Position numbers and translations under genes: made by a program. Below the pieces are notes generated by a model. The model did not search any database. It saw only the letters and a program-made list of their open reading frames with translations, and was not told the origin of the DNA. A stretch of DNA of 64,000 nt, taken from positions 1-64,000 of the forward strand of contig RCAB01000181.1 in assembly GCA_003640385.1 (NCBI GenBank), read 5' to 3'. The stretch's first letter is position 1; the number at the start of each line of letters is the position of its first letter. Positions 1 through 13,800 of this stretch are shown in pieces. Source of the DNA: Setaria digitata (lineage: Eukaryota > Nematoda > Chromadorea > Rhabditida > Setariidae).

Positions 1-3000
1 TAATAATAATATAATATAATAATATAACGTAACATAGCAAAATAACATCCGCAGCAGACGGCTGAGCAGCAAAGTTACCAACATCATTTCTTGAATAAGG
101 TTCTCTCCTTAAGCATTCAGATCTATCTAGGATGAAAACTTCAGCTTATGTATGTTTTCTGCATCGCACTTGGTATGATGCACAAAATACAGCAAGCTCT
201 CCTGTTTTTTCTATTACAAATAAACCTGCTTACCAGTGTGATATTTTCTTTCTTGATAACCTCAGTCAACGGATGGATTTCTACCACGAATCCGAGAAAT
301 GTGTTATCATCTGTATGCGGATACATTGTCATGAACTGCTGTAAATCCAGCTGATGGTTACCCCATGGATTTTTTCCCGACCCACCCAAGGAATTTTTAT
401 GATTAGTAAAGTAATTTTGTGAATTGAATTCCGCATGTGTACCAAATGAATCCAGAACCCGTACTGCACATCTGAAATAAATCAACTTCATTTGTAGCCA
501 GAGTTGAAGTTTCATCACCTGACAAAAGAACCTCCTATAAGCATACGATGCAAACTTGAAGAAAATAAACAAATTCTCACAAGCAAAGCCCAATAATTTA
601 CCAACTCACTTCATTTTTGTAAAAAAATCATTCATTTTTCCACGCAAATATCTGAGACCAACAATATCAGTAAAAATGAGATTAATTGATCCTTCGCTTT
701 GAAGGGGACAAGGAGATTTATAATCGAATTTCCTGATGTTTCTGAAAAACTAAATTCAACATGATTAATTCAAAAGAACGAAGAAAAAGAACTTAAACAA
801 CAAAGTGGTGGAGAAGACGAATCATACTTGCGAACTTAACAAGCACTGTGTGTCAGCTAACCCAGTAGATGAAATGAAAAATAACTATTCCTTCCTCTCG
901 AATACGATGTAAACGAGATTGTCATTGTCATGCTGCCAGAAATGTTCCGTGAGGATTATATTTTGGTTTATATATTTTTATTTTATTATCGATTTTAAGA
1001 TCCCACTAATTAATATCAATCTAAAATTTGAAACCAAAATCCTTAGTAGAATCAAAAAATCTGAACTCTCAACTTCCTGTTTCCATGAAAAAACCACACC
1101 CTTCTTACCACTTACCTATTTTTCATTTTTCACTTAGTAAATAAATGGCATACAGTTTTAGCGTCTCAATATCGGTAGAGATCATCAGATTGTGACCCAA
1201 GAGATAAACAGCTGCAATCAGATCAGACCACTGTATAAGTTCCCCTAGCGGTCCACCGATGGATGACAGCTCACCAAATTTGAAACCAGCTTCCTTGCTC
1301 AAAAAACCCATGTGTATCACGATCTGTAACCTAATATCTCTATTCAAGGAATTCCGGTAATTTTAAGAAATGCAAAAGTTGAAATTTAAAACTGAGAAAC
1401 TCTCTCATACATTCAGTCTCTCTTGCGGCAGTGCAGTTTTTGGCCATTTAACAATCATTTCATCATAAGCACTTAACCATTTCGACCATAAACGAGTAAT
1501 TCGAGTCCTTATAAACTTGTAATTTACATCATCATCAAACATAAGTTTAAAAAGACCCGACAATTCCCGCCTTGCCTGAAATTGATTTTTAGGAATGAGA
1601 TGGAGCACATTATATTAACCCAAATTTATTCAGCATTATTCACCTTATTTCCCCGAACTAAGCAGAATTTTAACAAAATTCGTCTTGATGCCTTAAAGTG
1701 TGTATGTAAGAGGTAAAAAAGTATTGCCGTGGCATATATTTTTTTTCGCTGCAGAATGCACACTAATTCGGACTAAGCCATCTATTTTAAACAGTGGTTG
1801 ACAAAAGAATGAGTCCTAAATTCCTAAGCGATAAAAAAAAAAAAAAAAGAAAAAGGGGAAAAAAAGCAGACACCAAGTATAAGATATAATTCCAAAAAGG
1901 AAAAGGAACTACCGATGCTATTTTATTTTCAAGCAAGATTGGACTGTCATATCTTGCGACTTTCCGCCACGGCAAAACTGGACAATACTTTTCGACTTCG
2001 GAGAGGTAAATCCTAAACGAACAGAACGTTCCATTTACGCCATGAAATGAATAACATTTGTGTGTTTGCCATCCTTCTTCCATCCATCGCATTTTCCCAC
2101 GACAATAAGGGTATTCAACATTATCCGTTTCTGATATCATGCATTCTTGCCTTTCGAGATCTATATTAATTGTTAATTTATTATGCGACTGAATACAATT
2201 TATAACAGAAGAATCTATGCTATCATAAAGAATGTTACAGTACCTAAAAGTACACGACAAAAAAATTAGAAGGCAATGAAAACAAAAAACGAATTACCTT
2301 TTTCTTTAGCTGATATTATATATCCATATTTTCTAATGGTTTCATAATATAATTTATTTTCATTCTGAAACACTTATAAAAAAAATGAGATCAAAAAATT
2401 AATTCCTCCATTTTTGCAACATAAGGCTTCAATTTAGTAACAAGTGCCAATTTTTAACGTTTTTTGTGCGGAAGTATATCGCTTATGCACATGGCGAGAA
2501 TGACAACTCCAACTGTAAACTGGTACCAGAGAAAAGAAAAGAAAAAAAAATATTGTATGGAGGACAAGTGATGAAACTCCACACGGTAATATGTTTAGAA
2601 GAGTTACAGTTTAGTACAAGAATTAGACTTATTCATAAATCAAAACTTTACTTTCCAGCCAATTATTTTCAAGTTGATATTCTAGACCCCTCTATCTCAT
2701 TAAATGACTGTTACGGTTTTTTAGCGGTTAGTAGAATTCTATTCTTTTGATTACATAAAAATTGAGAAGATATGTGCACTGTTATGCAGTTAGCACATAA
2801 TGTTATGTAGAGTAAGATTTTAAAAATAAAACTAGATTAAAATGAGAAATGTTTTTTCCTGGTGAACGGCACACTGGTAAGCGTCCCTATGATAACATTT
2901 TATCAGTTGCTAGGTGTTTTTTGTACCGATCATCAATTTATTTGAATCAACAGCCAGTGGTGTTTTTAAAGACAGCTATTCTTTTAAATCCACTAAATGC

Positions 3001-3389
3001 ATGAAAAGACTAAGAACTACTAGTCAATCCACTGAATTTTTTTGGGAAGAGTTCTTATAACTGTTGAACACAAATTAAAAAACTAAAAGATTCAATTACA
3101 TAAAATGAACACAATTGCAGAACATTAGTCACATTAATGCTTTGTGGTATTTCAATCAGGTAAATAAATCAGCAGCAAGCAGAAAAAAAAAAAAGATGTA
3201 ATTAGGATGAATTTAACTCCTTTAAAAACTGTTTAAAACAAGAATATAAACCGTTAAAACGTTGTCCAACGATAACAATACTATCCCAACAAAGAGAGTG
3301 GCAAGCATAAAGGTAGAACAAATGAAGAGAGTAGTTGAGCATATATACTTGGTTCGTCTTACCAGGCATCGGAACGAGTAAAACAACAT
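1..3389 (-). CDS. MGAT5: MGAT5-type GlcNAc-transferase V (partial, N-terminal part)
   Basis: Golgi type II membrane enzyme that adds the beta-1,6 GlcNAc branch to N-glycans (family knowledge). Four exons join in perfect frame on the minus strand: 2243-1913, 1575-1411, 1323-1154 and 471-234. The first contains the Cys-rich luminal segment (YPYCRGKMRWMEEGW, YLSEVEKYCPVLPWR). The third contains the hallmark IHMGFLSKEAGFKF and GGPLGELIQWSDL. The fourth contains VLDSFGTHAEFN, NPWGNHQLDLQQF and NTFLGFVVE. A likely first exon at 3389-3252 encodes a short basic stretch followed by a hydrophobic segment (about residues 18-40), fitting a type II signal anchor. Its ATG lies 21 nt after a TTTTCAG acceptor, which looks like a trans-splice site. 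One or more exons between 3252 and 2243 are not identified. The rest of the catalytic domain and the stop codon lie left of base 1. The C. elegans homologue is gly-2. Confidence 0.92.
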
Positions 3390-3410
3390 TTCTTCCTTCC
3401 AAATATCGGA

Positions 3411-3413
3411 CTG
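3411..3413 (-). promoter_or_regulatory. Putative spliced-leader acceptor of MGAT5
   Basis: On the minus strand a TATTTTCAG acceptor is followed after 21 nt by the ATG of the candidate signal-anchor exon. No upstream donor exon is evident. In nematodes this arrangement usually marks SL trans-splicing (inference). Confidence 0.45.
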
Positions 3414-3500
3414 AAAATATAAAAATTTAATCGTTCCGGGCGGTCTTTTGTTCAAAGGTGTGGATATGCTTCAGATGGAATGTATCTCTAAACTACTGGG

Positions 3501-3518
3501 TATGTTTCGCGAAACATA
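3501..3518. repeat. Perfect 18-bp palindrome
   Basis: The sequence TATGTTTCGCGAAACATA equals its own reverse complement. It lies 112 bp upstream of the proposed MGAT5 ATG, in the region where a promoter or outron is expected. Function unknown. Confidence 0.9.
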
Positions 3519-3889
3519 GGATTTCTGAGCAGAACAAAATTCCACAAAATTTGCATCTAGCTGAGAAGAGGAAATTCCAATTCGTATGATGGAACGAGAG
3601 TAACTATGTAATGTTATCATAAGGATGTACTTTCCCTGACTTTTGTGAAAAGAATTTTAAAGAACCAACTTTTGCGAACTTCATTTCAAATGGAATTTCT
3701 GTATGATTTCATCAGTAGTATCTTATATTAAGTACATCATGAAGATGCGACGAACAGCAGGAGAATATTTCTAGGAGGAAGACTCTTTGAAATAGGGAAA
3801 CCTTAGACCTTAGTGAAAGACACAGCTTTTGCAAGCACCGACAGATCCCAGCAGCTCTCGACCAGCTGGCATAGACAATAACATTTGTC

Positions 3890-4190
3890 AGAGGTACCAG
3901 CACGATTGCATGGCGTCCCTGGCCGTTTTATGTAGCATTGTCATCTCCTCATCAAGAAAAGCTCTGATCTCGTTGTCAGTCTCCTTCTTGGGGTCGAGGG
4001 TTCGAGGACGGACCTGTACTCATCTTTCTCTTGAGTGGATCTGATAAAAGTACGGGTAAGGCATATTAGAGATTGACAGCGGTTGATACCACTTTCATAG
4101 GATTCTCAGCAATATTCTTTACTGCTACGTCCTCCATACATGTAATTCGCTGGCATCCATGGTTGTAAGGCCTTGCCACTGCTCATTTAA
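3890..4190 (-). other. Coding-looking patch, possible small gene or pseudogene
   Basis: The minus strand is richer in GC than its surroundings and gives two short protein-like stretches in different frames. One is an ATG at 4186 reading MSSGKALQPWMPANYMYGG and onwards to a stop at 4106. The other, at about 4010-3895, contains LDPKKETDNEIRAF and LHKTARDAMQSC and then stops. I could not join them with a convincing splice model and recognise no family. It could be a small unannotated gene, a decayed gene or chance. Confidence 0.2.
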
Positions 4191-4869
4191 TCGTTGATGT
4201 TTGTTATTTGTTATTGCTCATTACTTACTCTTCACATTCATTAATATTGATGCTCTCAGTGTTGTCATTGTTACTCATATACTGGCTGTGACTAATTGCG
4301 AATCAATTACAAAACTGATCATTACTGATACTTTTTAGTACTCAGTGTTGTGTTGTGCTTACCGATGTTTACTGATACCTTTGTACATACTGATCAGTCG
4401 TAAGGATGCATACTGAAGTTGAGATTAGCAACTGAACTTAATAAAGAGCAAATGTTATTATTACTCCTTTGTACATAGATTGTATGGGCCCGTTTTTGCC
4501 AGAGAGATAGACAACAGTGAATGAGTTCATAAAAATGATCAAGTAGTATCGGATAGTTTCAGTTACGCGTTAGTCATCCTTTGTATTCTTATCACCAAAT
4601 GATACGAATGCAGACTACGTTGTTATTGGCTGTGAATTATGCCTCACATGATCAATATCAATTATAGTTATGTTGCCGGTTACACGGTAAACGTGAGGTC
4701 GAGGAATCGAATGTCGAATTGAAGAGCTGATTGTGCATACTAAGTTTTTATTGCATACCAACAATTAATTGATCCACCCACTTTATGTGAGCTTTTGATA
4801 TTTTAAGATTTCGAAGAAATGTTTTTTTTTGAAGAAAATTTTGAAATTCCTTTCATCCAGCCTTTTTTC

Positions 4870-4872
4870 CAG
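4870..4872 (+). promoter_or_regulatory. Putative spliced-leader acceptor of UBR4
   Basis: A strong CCTTTTTTCCAG acceptor ends at 4872, only 14 nt before the ATG at 4887, with no matching upstream donor exon seen. This fits SL trans-splicing of the giant UBR4 transcript and supports the start chosen for it. Confidence 0.5.
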
Positions 4873-4886
4873 ATTTTTTGACTCGG

Positions 4887-7800
4887 ATGCCGGGAGAGGT
4901 GATGAGTTGGAGCCTTGCGAGCAGCGTGGATCAAAAAGAGCATTTGAGCAGTCTTCTGAGATATGTCGTCAGCTGTGGCTCATCAATGCCACCGGACGAA
5001 ATTATCTTAACATTTCACGTTATTGGTACAAATCTGGACAAATGTAAGTATTTTTTGTAAATGTCAAGTGGGTAAATCTGTGTCACGCGTGTTAGAAAAT
5101 TTCACCAGAAGTTTACACATTATCAACGCAATACTGTATTATTATTTTCAGTGTCCAGTAACGATGTATTATATGCCAGTCAAGCATATCGTGTGTTGAT
5201 CAAACAGTTTGTAAAGCATCTGAATGAGAGACGAATCGATATAATTTATTTGGTAGATGTTATATGTTGTTTGCTGGCTGGAACACCATTACCCAGTGAG
5301 TATCACAGTTACCTGTGCTCACAAGATTGTAATCAAAAGAAGCACAGTACAGTTCAAGTTACTCAGCCTTCTACACAGCTAAACATTTCTTCTGTAAGTT
5401 TTCAGTTCTGTGTAAATTCCAAAAAGTTGTTCATTATTTAGTATAGAAAGCGCAGAAATGCTTGTTAAGTGGTTTGCCATATGAATATTGGCAGGATGAC
5501 AGTGAACTATAACTTTTTCTTTCAAATATGTATATGTAGAGTAGTTGATGTAGTTACCTAGCTGCATGCTTATCTGATTCAAATACACATTGTACGAATG
5601 GTGGTGAAACAGATAGTTGAAATTGAAAACATTGAAACAGATAGTTGTTTTATTTGAATTGTGCCACGCAATTCATCAGTGCAAATAATTATAAAAAAAT
5701 AATGAAGGAACATCTACATTTTCTTAGACAGAATTTGGCAAAGATTATTTCAAAAATTAATACAAAATTAACCTTGTTATTTATCACTGTTCTAGATGTT
5801 ATGCAGCATTGCGAATAAGCAAAGTTTTTTCCCGTGAAGTGTCTCTTTCTGTTTTTTTATTCTGTGTTAGTGAGAATACATATCACTTCTTGATATCAGC
5901 CGGAAACATAGTTATTCATGATACCTGGCACAACATGATGAATTCCATGAATAAAGTAAATACACTCCAGTAAGACTGTGCAAGGTTCTTTTCTTGCATT
6001 AGTTCTCATTGTTCAATTGAATAATTTTCAGCAGTTATTCTAAAGGAAAAATTTAACAAATTTCAGAAAGAAGTATTAGCAATGAACGGGTCATTATTAT
6101 TTTCTTCTTTTTCTATCGAAAAACTGATTTCTGCTTTAATACCTGCAAAATTACTTGATCCATTTCAAGATGCTGTCATACATCGTTCATTTCCTGTGTG
6201 TGCTAAAATTGATCACAGGTTGGTAACATTTTGATTTCATTGATATCGGTTTTTGAGTTTTGGGAGTAGATAAATATATATCTAATAAACATTTTCCCTG
6301 GTAATGACTTTGTTCCATGTTCTTTTCATTTCTGATTAGTTCTGTCCTGTATATTTTCGACCACCTAACATGCAGCAGTGTTTTATTAATTTTCTTGCAG
6401 CTCCCGCAGTGCATGCCTCGTCAATATATTCCTATTTAATTAGACTTTGCTTTTTAAGCAAACTATAATGTAAAACAAATTTAGTGATGTGTCGGTGCTT
6501 CAAAATGGTATTACCGGTGTCGACAAATTATTATGCCTTGATTTTGGTATGGCAACTGAAACTGTGGTGGAGTATATCAGTGGTACCTCAAATGCGCTAA
6601 TTTTGATGATCAGTTCATTAGCATGTAATTGTACTGAGGAAATGCAAACGGATTTACGAAGTGCATGTTGTGCTGCAGTATTTAATGTACATAGGCGTGT
6701 CACTGAATTGGCGGTAGGAACACTCTGCGCCAAAAGCCATATATTGAATTCCACTGAAGTTCTTGTTTATTGTATTAATGAGGTAAGTATTTATTAGAAA
6801 TATGTTTTAGCAAAAAGAATCTTCCAAGTGGAGTAATAATCGTTTTCGTAATGAATTATCGCAGCAGTTTACAGTCATGGGGATCATATCCCTTATATCT
6901 GCTTCTCTACCACTTAACAGCGTTAAAGTATATTTTCAATTTTGATTATATATATGTGTAAATTATGTTCACAAATTACATATGTATAAACCAAAATATT
7001 TTTTTTATTAACGAGTCAAATATATATTTCAAATTTATTTCCAATCCCTAGAAGAGAAAAATATACTTTCCTGGCATGTCATTCGTCTGGCATGCTTGAT
7101 TCTTTGAAAACTTTGCTGAGGATCTTTTACTTTTTTGTAAATGGACCTAATTTCGCATATCTACCATGATTATTCTTGTGCCATTGTTCGAAAGAAAAAC
7201 AGTGCATGGGTTTAACTTGCTCTTTTACTGTTTTTTCCTTCGATTTGCAGTTGCTAAAGGGTCGCAAAATGGACATTACTTATATCTTTGCCAATCGATT
7301 CCTCAATATAATTCCAACTGCATTATCATTTTTGACTTCTGTGCCGCCCGCCCTGTATGAGGCACTCTGGAGTGTTGCCAAGGAAGCACTACAGCATGCG
7401 TTGAGGCTTGGTGATGCTACCTCAGTCAAAAAATCAGCTTCGACAGATTCGACTGGTAAGCATTTGACATCCTGTACTATAAGTTTTTTTTCCCATTTTC
7501 CTGATTGTTGGGTTCACTCTCGACCATCAGTTTATTCAATAATATTCTGTATAACTGTAATGCAAAACTAAAATTGCAGATGATCCTACAGCAGGTGTTG
7601 GTGATTGGTTAGAAAATATTCTGCGAGCCGTACCCGCTTTAATGGATCAACAAGAGGATGCAGTGAATTTACAGAAAGCTTCTCTTTTTACGATATCTTC
7701 TTCAACGGTTAAATTACATTTTTGAAACACTGATGAATAGCAATTATGAATATAATGAAATGAAAAACAATTTTTTTTCAAGTTTCAGCTATTAAGCTTA

Positions 7801-10800
7801 TGTGAAAGAAGCCTGTCAATGTTGCTGTTTATGGGGAACACTGCAAACATTTGGACATCTTCAACTTTTATTTATTATCGGGATTTATGTGCGGCATCAG
7901 GTGGTGATCATGGTTACTGTGCAATGGAAGATGCCCATTCACTGTTAATATTGCTTTTAGAGCATGCCTTGGACAAAGGTTATCTGGATGAAAATGCTAC
8001 GGTAGGCATTTATGGCATCAGGAATTAGAGAAGTATTGCATTTTATGTCGTCACTGGTAAGAAGACCATTGAAATATTTTATGACTGGAATGTCTTTTCA
8101 TTAATTTTACTTTTTTTTTTTTTAGACACAACTGGTGAATAGCATGTTATATTTTCCGAAAGATGATGAGTCAGAAATTATTACGTCTGATCCATTTTGC
8201 TTGAAAATTGTCGCTGCTTGCGTGTTAGGACGCAAAAATGCGGCACAAATTATTTATCATGTTCTACGTTCCGTAGATGCTGAGGCAAAGAATGGTACTC
8301 CTCAGCATTCCACCCTGTGGCTTCTTGAATGTATTTCTGAGTTGTTGGACATCGAAGATCTGAGAAAAGCAGCTGATTATGCAGTGGAGATACTGTATAA
8401 TGCCTTGAAAAGGTTTTAGCTTTACTTTTTTTTTATATGGTACTTGAATTGTGCTTAGGAATAAAAAAGGATTTTGGAAACTATCTTGCTGACTTAAACG
8501 GACTCAATTTCTAGTATAGTAGCAATTAGTGAACTGTTCAATATATTGATTGTAAAAAGTTTTATTTGATCTCTATAACCCACTAGAAATTTCGGATTTC
8601 CTTTTTTCTTATTAAAGATTTTCCCATGTTATTACTGTAAATGTTAATAGTTGCAACCCTTTATTATTGTAGTGGTTTAAAGCGTCAAAAGGTACACTGT
8701 GCATTAGAGGCTGTTCATCTTTTGTTAATTGGAGGGCAGTCATATGGCAGCAGGCAGGAAGTAATGGAAAAGTTTCGAAAATGTTGTTGCGATTTCTTCG
8801 GTAAGATGTGTTCCTTCCTTTAGTAACTGTGTCATGATTTAAAATAAGACGATTTTATGAATTGACACCTTACTACTCAATATCTAAAATGCTTTGAAGT
8901 GTATGACTTCTTAGATTTACCAACTTGGTATTAAATACGAAATAGTTTTCCAGATCTAAGCAAGACGCCAAAATGGGAAGGTACCTTGTTAACTCGTTGT
9001 ATGCTTAATTTCAACCACTGGGATGAGTTGCATGATCTTTATATAAACTGGTTGCATGATATGCAGTGGAATGAGGAGCATCTTCCTGCACATGTTATTT
9101 TACCAGTAAGATTGTAAAAAAAATTTTAATTTTAAACTTCTTATGACTTTTGTTCTTAATATAAACTGGTTGAGCTATTTAAACAGGTTGAAATTCAACC
9201 ATAGCGATTCAAAAGGTTTTTCCTCTTCTCATTCAATAGTGTCCTTCTCTTTGATGTGACTTCTGTAGGTTTTGTCGGTCTTCAGAAATTCGATTTTTGT
9301 TGTGAATCAATACTTTTCAGCCCACAGTGTCATTCCTAGTGAAAGTTATGAGTATTACTGCCATTCTCCCTCCCGAGCGGTGTCATTTTGTACGTATTCG
9401 ACCTTTTTTGTTGGACAGTATTTACGCAGCTTACTTAAAGGTGTGTTTTACTGTAAATTGAAGTAATTTCTAGTGACTCCATATTTTGTGCGAGAGAATA
9501 ATTAGTAGGATAGATAAAAAGAAGATTAGTAATACTTGGTTAAAGCATTTTATTTTTGAAAAGGTCTTTATTTATCGAGTTCCAAAGAACTTTTAATTCA
9601 TTTTTCCTGTTGTTGTGTAATCTTTTTGTATATTAGAAATTTAATGGTGAGTCCGCAATTATGAATATAACTGATGTGCTCAAAACTGAAACTCTTGTTA
9701 CTGTTGGTTTACCGATTGTGGAGGATTGCGTAAGCTGCCTTTCACTTTGTTTTGTCTGTTTTAGAACATTCATTGTGGTTTCTGAATTTTGTGGAAAACT
9801 GATTATGTACAGGTTTTCAAATTAGAACTTTTGAAGTTTAGGATTTTCATATTCAAATACCAGTTTGCGTCAGTAAGATCAGAATTTATAATGCACATGC
9901 AGGAATTTTTTTTTTTTAAGCTTATTTATTTTTAAAGTCTCTCAATGACCTCGTAAATCTGCCGCTGATATATTACGATTCCTTACTTCTACTTTACAAC
10001 CAACTGAGAAAATATCATTGTTCAGCAGAAGAACTTGCTGGGTTGACGGAATTCGTTTCTGGTATGTATAAAAATGCAATGTGAGTTCTTTATTATATTC
10101 AGAATATTTAAAATTTGTTAAAGTGTGTAAAAAATGTATATTTTTTATTGTATTTTACTTGATTTCTTATTCAGCATTAAAAAAAACCGAAGAAAGGCTT
10201 TTCTTGCTGCCGAATCGAAGTCGTTTATTACCTTAATTATCTCATAGTTTGCTATTAAGATTTCAGGCGAGCTTAGTTGCATCTTTTGCGCGGAATCAGT
10301 AAGCATTATATTAGTTCCTACATAATACTTCTATTAATAATGTTGTTTCAGAAATGTAATGTGCGAACGTAGTAGAGTTACACTTTCTTTGGGAGCATAT
10401 GCAGCATCACTGTCACTTGCAAAAAGTGAATTATTAAATAGTGCAGTGCCACATGCACGTGGTGAACTGCATTCTATTTTAAATGATGACTTGTTAAAAT
10501 TGGTTCGTACTTGGGCTGGACCTATGGTACCGGAATTGAAATTTTCTTATACAGCAGCTGTGCTCGACGTAATAAGTGATTCATTTCAGTCACCTTATTC
10601 AGTTGTTACGCAAGCGCAAGATGTTAAGAAACAGGTAGAAATTGTTCAAGTTACTTGCTTTTTCTAGTGAAAAAGCTGGATATATCTGAATTTAGGTGTT
10701 AGAGAATTTCGGCTGTTTCATTCATTTTATATATAGGGGTCAGGTTAGCTTTTCCTCTAATTTTTTAATTTGCATGCAAAGGTGCTGCTGTCTTTACTGT

Positions 10801-13800
10801 TAATGTCAAAAATTTGTCCTTTTCTGTTAAAATCTTTTGGAAATTTTGATATCAGTTTTGTGCATTTATAGTGCATTTCTACCTTTATCTAGTCTCAGCA
10901 ATTTGAACTAAATCAAAGTGATCAGAGTGATGTCGTATCTGATTTTAAATTGTTACTTGAATAAAGATTTTGCTGAATTTAAATTTAAATTTAGGATAGA
11001 AATCTTTGACAAAGATGAGAATGATGCAGTAGATAATATTGTTCGTAGAAGTATCGGTAATCGTTCGACATGCAAATTATTCAACATTGAAAAATGTTAA
11101 TTGATACCTCTTTTCGATTTTTTAAGCAAATGAAGAGACTTGTTACCTTCATTTTCATTTTTTATTCATTTGTAGATGTTTGCTGCATTCTGTTCTCTTT
11201 GCGACAGCACAACTCGGTTTGTACTTAATCAGTTACAATCAAGGTGAGCTCTTTCTGTTTTTCATATATTACTCTAATGAGATTTCTTCATTTTTTTGGA
11301 GCGAAGATTATGCCACGTCAGGAATATCAGTATTTTTATTCTTTTATTTCATAAATAAATGAACTTATTAATTTAATTTGCCTTACTATTGCAATTATTC
11401 ACTTGATTTATTTCATTTTTTATTTACTTATTTTTGGTGTGTTCTGGAGTCATATCGATAATGTTTAAAAGGCTAAAGTGTGAAAGAGAAGGGCTTTGCT
11501 CCTGAAATTAAAGATTAGTCAATATTGTAACTAGGTTGAAATGCAGAAATAGACAGTTTTGCAGTGTAGGGAATTGTGATTTTATTAAAGGATGATTCAG
11601 GTACTGAATGAAAAAACTTTAGAACCAGTATCCAATGTCAAGATGAAGCACTTCTCGGTTGGATGATTACAGTCCATAGTTCGGACCTCACCGGTGCAGC
11701 AACTCGTGAGCTAAGCCAGTCGGCGATATCAAAACTGAACGAGGCTGTGGTAATGAGTCGCCATCTTATTTGGATTATATCTACTTTACTGGATGGAGTG
11801 TTAACTCAACAGACTCCCTCAGAAACTAATTTACTGTATGTTTTCTGTTTCCTACTTTAAGATTTCAGTATTGATTTCCTTGAATTTGTATTTGACCACC
11901 GAACAGAGTAGTTTTCAGGAATTTAGCTCACTTAAAACCAGTTTATACCTTCGTGTTCTCTCATCATTTTATTAAGTCAGAAAGCCAAAAAAAGATTTTT
12001 TTGCTTATTATTCATTTTACTTCCCAGGAACGGCCAGTCAGTTTTCTGCGCTGTCCTTATACACCTAGTCTCAGTGCAAAGTACAATCAATTTGCCATGG
12101 AACACGTTGCCAGAGGATATCTTCTCCTCTGTTTTGGATTACCTTGCTGCTGATACCTTACTGATGAAACGTTCAATACCATTTGTCAACTTGCTTTCGA
12201 CTATATGTTCTTTGAAAAGTATGTTATTTGAAAATGGTAATGAAAGAAAAAAGTTTTCTAAAATACTGTTTTGTGGGTTATTTTCTGTTTTATACCAAGT
12301 GTTCCCGATTTCTGAGAGAGACTTTTTGTTTGAAAACATTAGTCCTAGTAATCATAAGTTGTGAAAATTCGAATTTTGTCTTTCTGATATTTATGTAAGC
12401 CTTTTATAGATGCACATTTGAACTTGCGATTTCTGTCATCACTCGAGAAACATCAGGATTTACTTGTTCAGTGGATCAGGTTCAGTGCGGCTCCACTTGA
12501 AACATTTTGTATGTTACAGCCTTTGATTGAGTATCTGGCAGGTGGTATTGACCGGAAACTCAGTTTTGTAGATCCAAATCTTCGACCATTATTAGAACAA
12601 ATGATTAATGTTCTTTTTGGAGCGGAAGTTCATCAGCAAACAGCCGACAGCTCGTTGGTTGAAGTGAAACGAAGCGATCGCTGGGCATATGCGTCCTTAT
12701 GTTGGAGAAAAATGGTAATTGTATTGTAGCGTCCTAATATTTTAATACTTTAATTCAAAAAATCAAGAAGCAAAAAACATGGGGAGGCACTTAATGTAAT
12801 TTTTTTAGGATAAACAAAATGAAAAAGAAAGTAGCGGTTCCGAGAATTGTAAACATAAGCAACTGAAAGAGTTGGATATCTTCAGTAAAGGTTTATTAAT
12901 ATTGTTAAATATTGGTGGTCCGAAAATACACTGTCGCTTAATTGAGCAATGCGCAAAATTATTTGGCCAGTTGGTTAATGTGATCCGAAAGAATGGTTTA
13001 GAGGTTATATTTATTGATTTACATCCTTGATATTTCTTTAACTAATTTTTACTCATTATGTTTTCTGTGCCTTAAATTGTCAACTCCAAACTAAAATCTG
13101 TAGCCTGCTTTAAGAAATTTCGTCTGCGGCATGTGCAGTATGCTGTTGGACCCTAACAGATATTTTATAAACCAAATGATTTTATCCAATTGACTCTTTT
13201 GCACAGACTTTACATTTTTTTATTTCAGTTATTAAAAGGCTCATTGAATGTGTCAGGTTCGCAGGTTACAGCAGTTTTATATGCTTTTATCTTTTTGTGT
13301 AGCATACTGGATTATATTGATGGTTTGTGTCGGACACTTTACCCTCCAGTTATCAAAGATGAATCAGATGACGCTTCTACAGTTTTTACACCGAAGCATA
13401 TTATTAAGGTAGAAATGTGTTATTTTAGATCAAATTGTCGAAGTGGTTAGAGCTGAAAGATTAAAAGTAGGGTAGCTTTAGTATTAGATCATAGCGTTGA
13501 AACTATTGCATAGATTTTATTTGATCCTCCGAAGCAGAAATTTCCCATAGCCTATAGTTGCGTTCTACTATGCGCTAGTAATGTTCATTAAGTAAAATAT
13601 ATCGATATTAATAAAGTTAATGAACGATTTTCAAACTAAAGTTGGATATAAGTTTTGCTTGTTTGTTTGCCATAGCCACGTTTATAAGTTTATATTATTC
13701 TTTAATGCTAATTGCAACAAAGATTAATCTAGTGTAGGATTTTCAAATAAAAATTGTAGAAAAAGTCAACATCGTGTTCGCGTACTCGGACTTTACCGTT

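Larger units (their letters stand above)
3390..4886. other. Divergent intergenic region between MGAT5 and UBR4
   Basis: About 1.5 kb separates the two divergent start codons and should hold both promoters and outrons. It contains an 18-bp perfect palindrome at 3501-3518 and a GC-richer patch at about 3815-4190 with short coding-looking stretches, both treated separately. Otherwise I see simple AT-rich sequence with no recognisable gene or RNA. Confidence 0.6.

Noticed and set aside
4829..5047. Alternative longer frame at the 5' end of UBR4
   Set aside because: It does not begin with ATG and conflicts with the frame that joins in phase to the exon at 5152.
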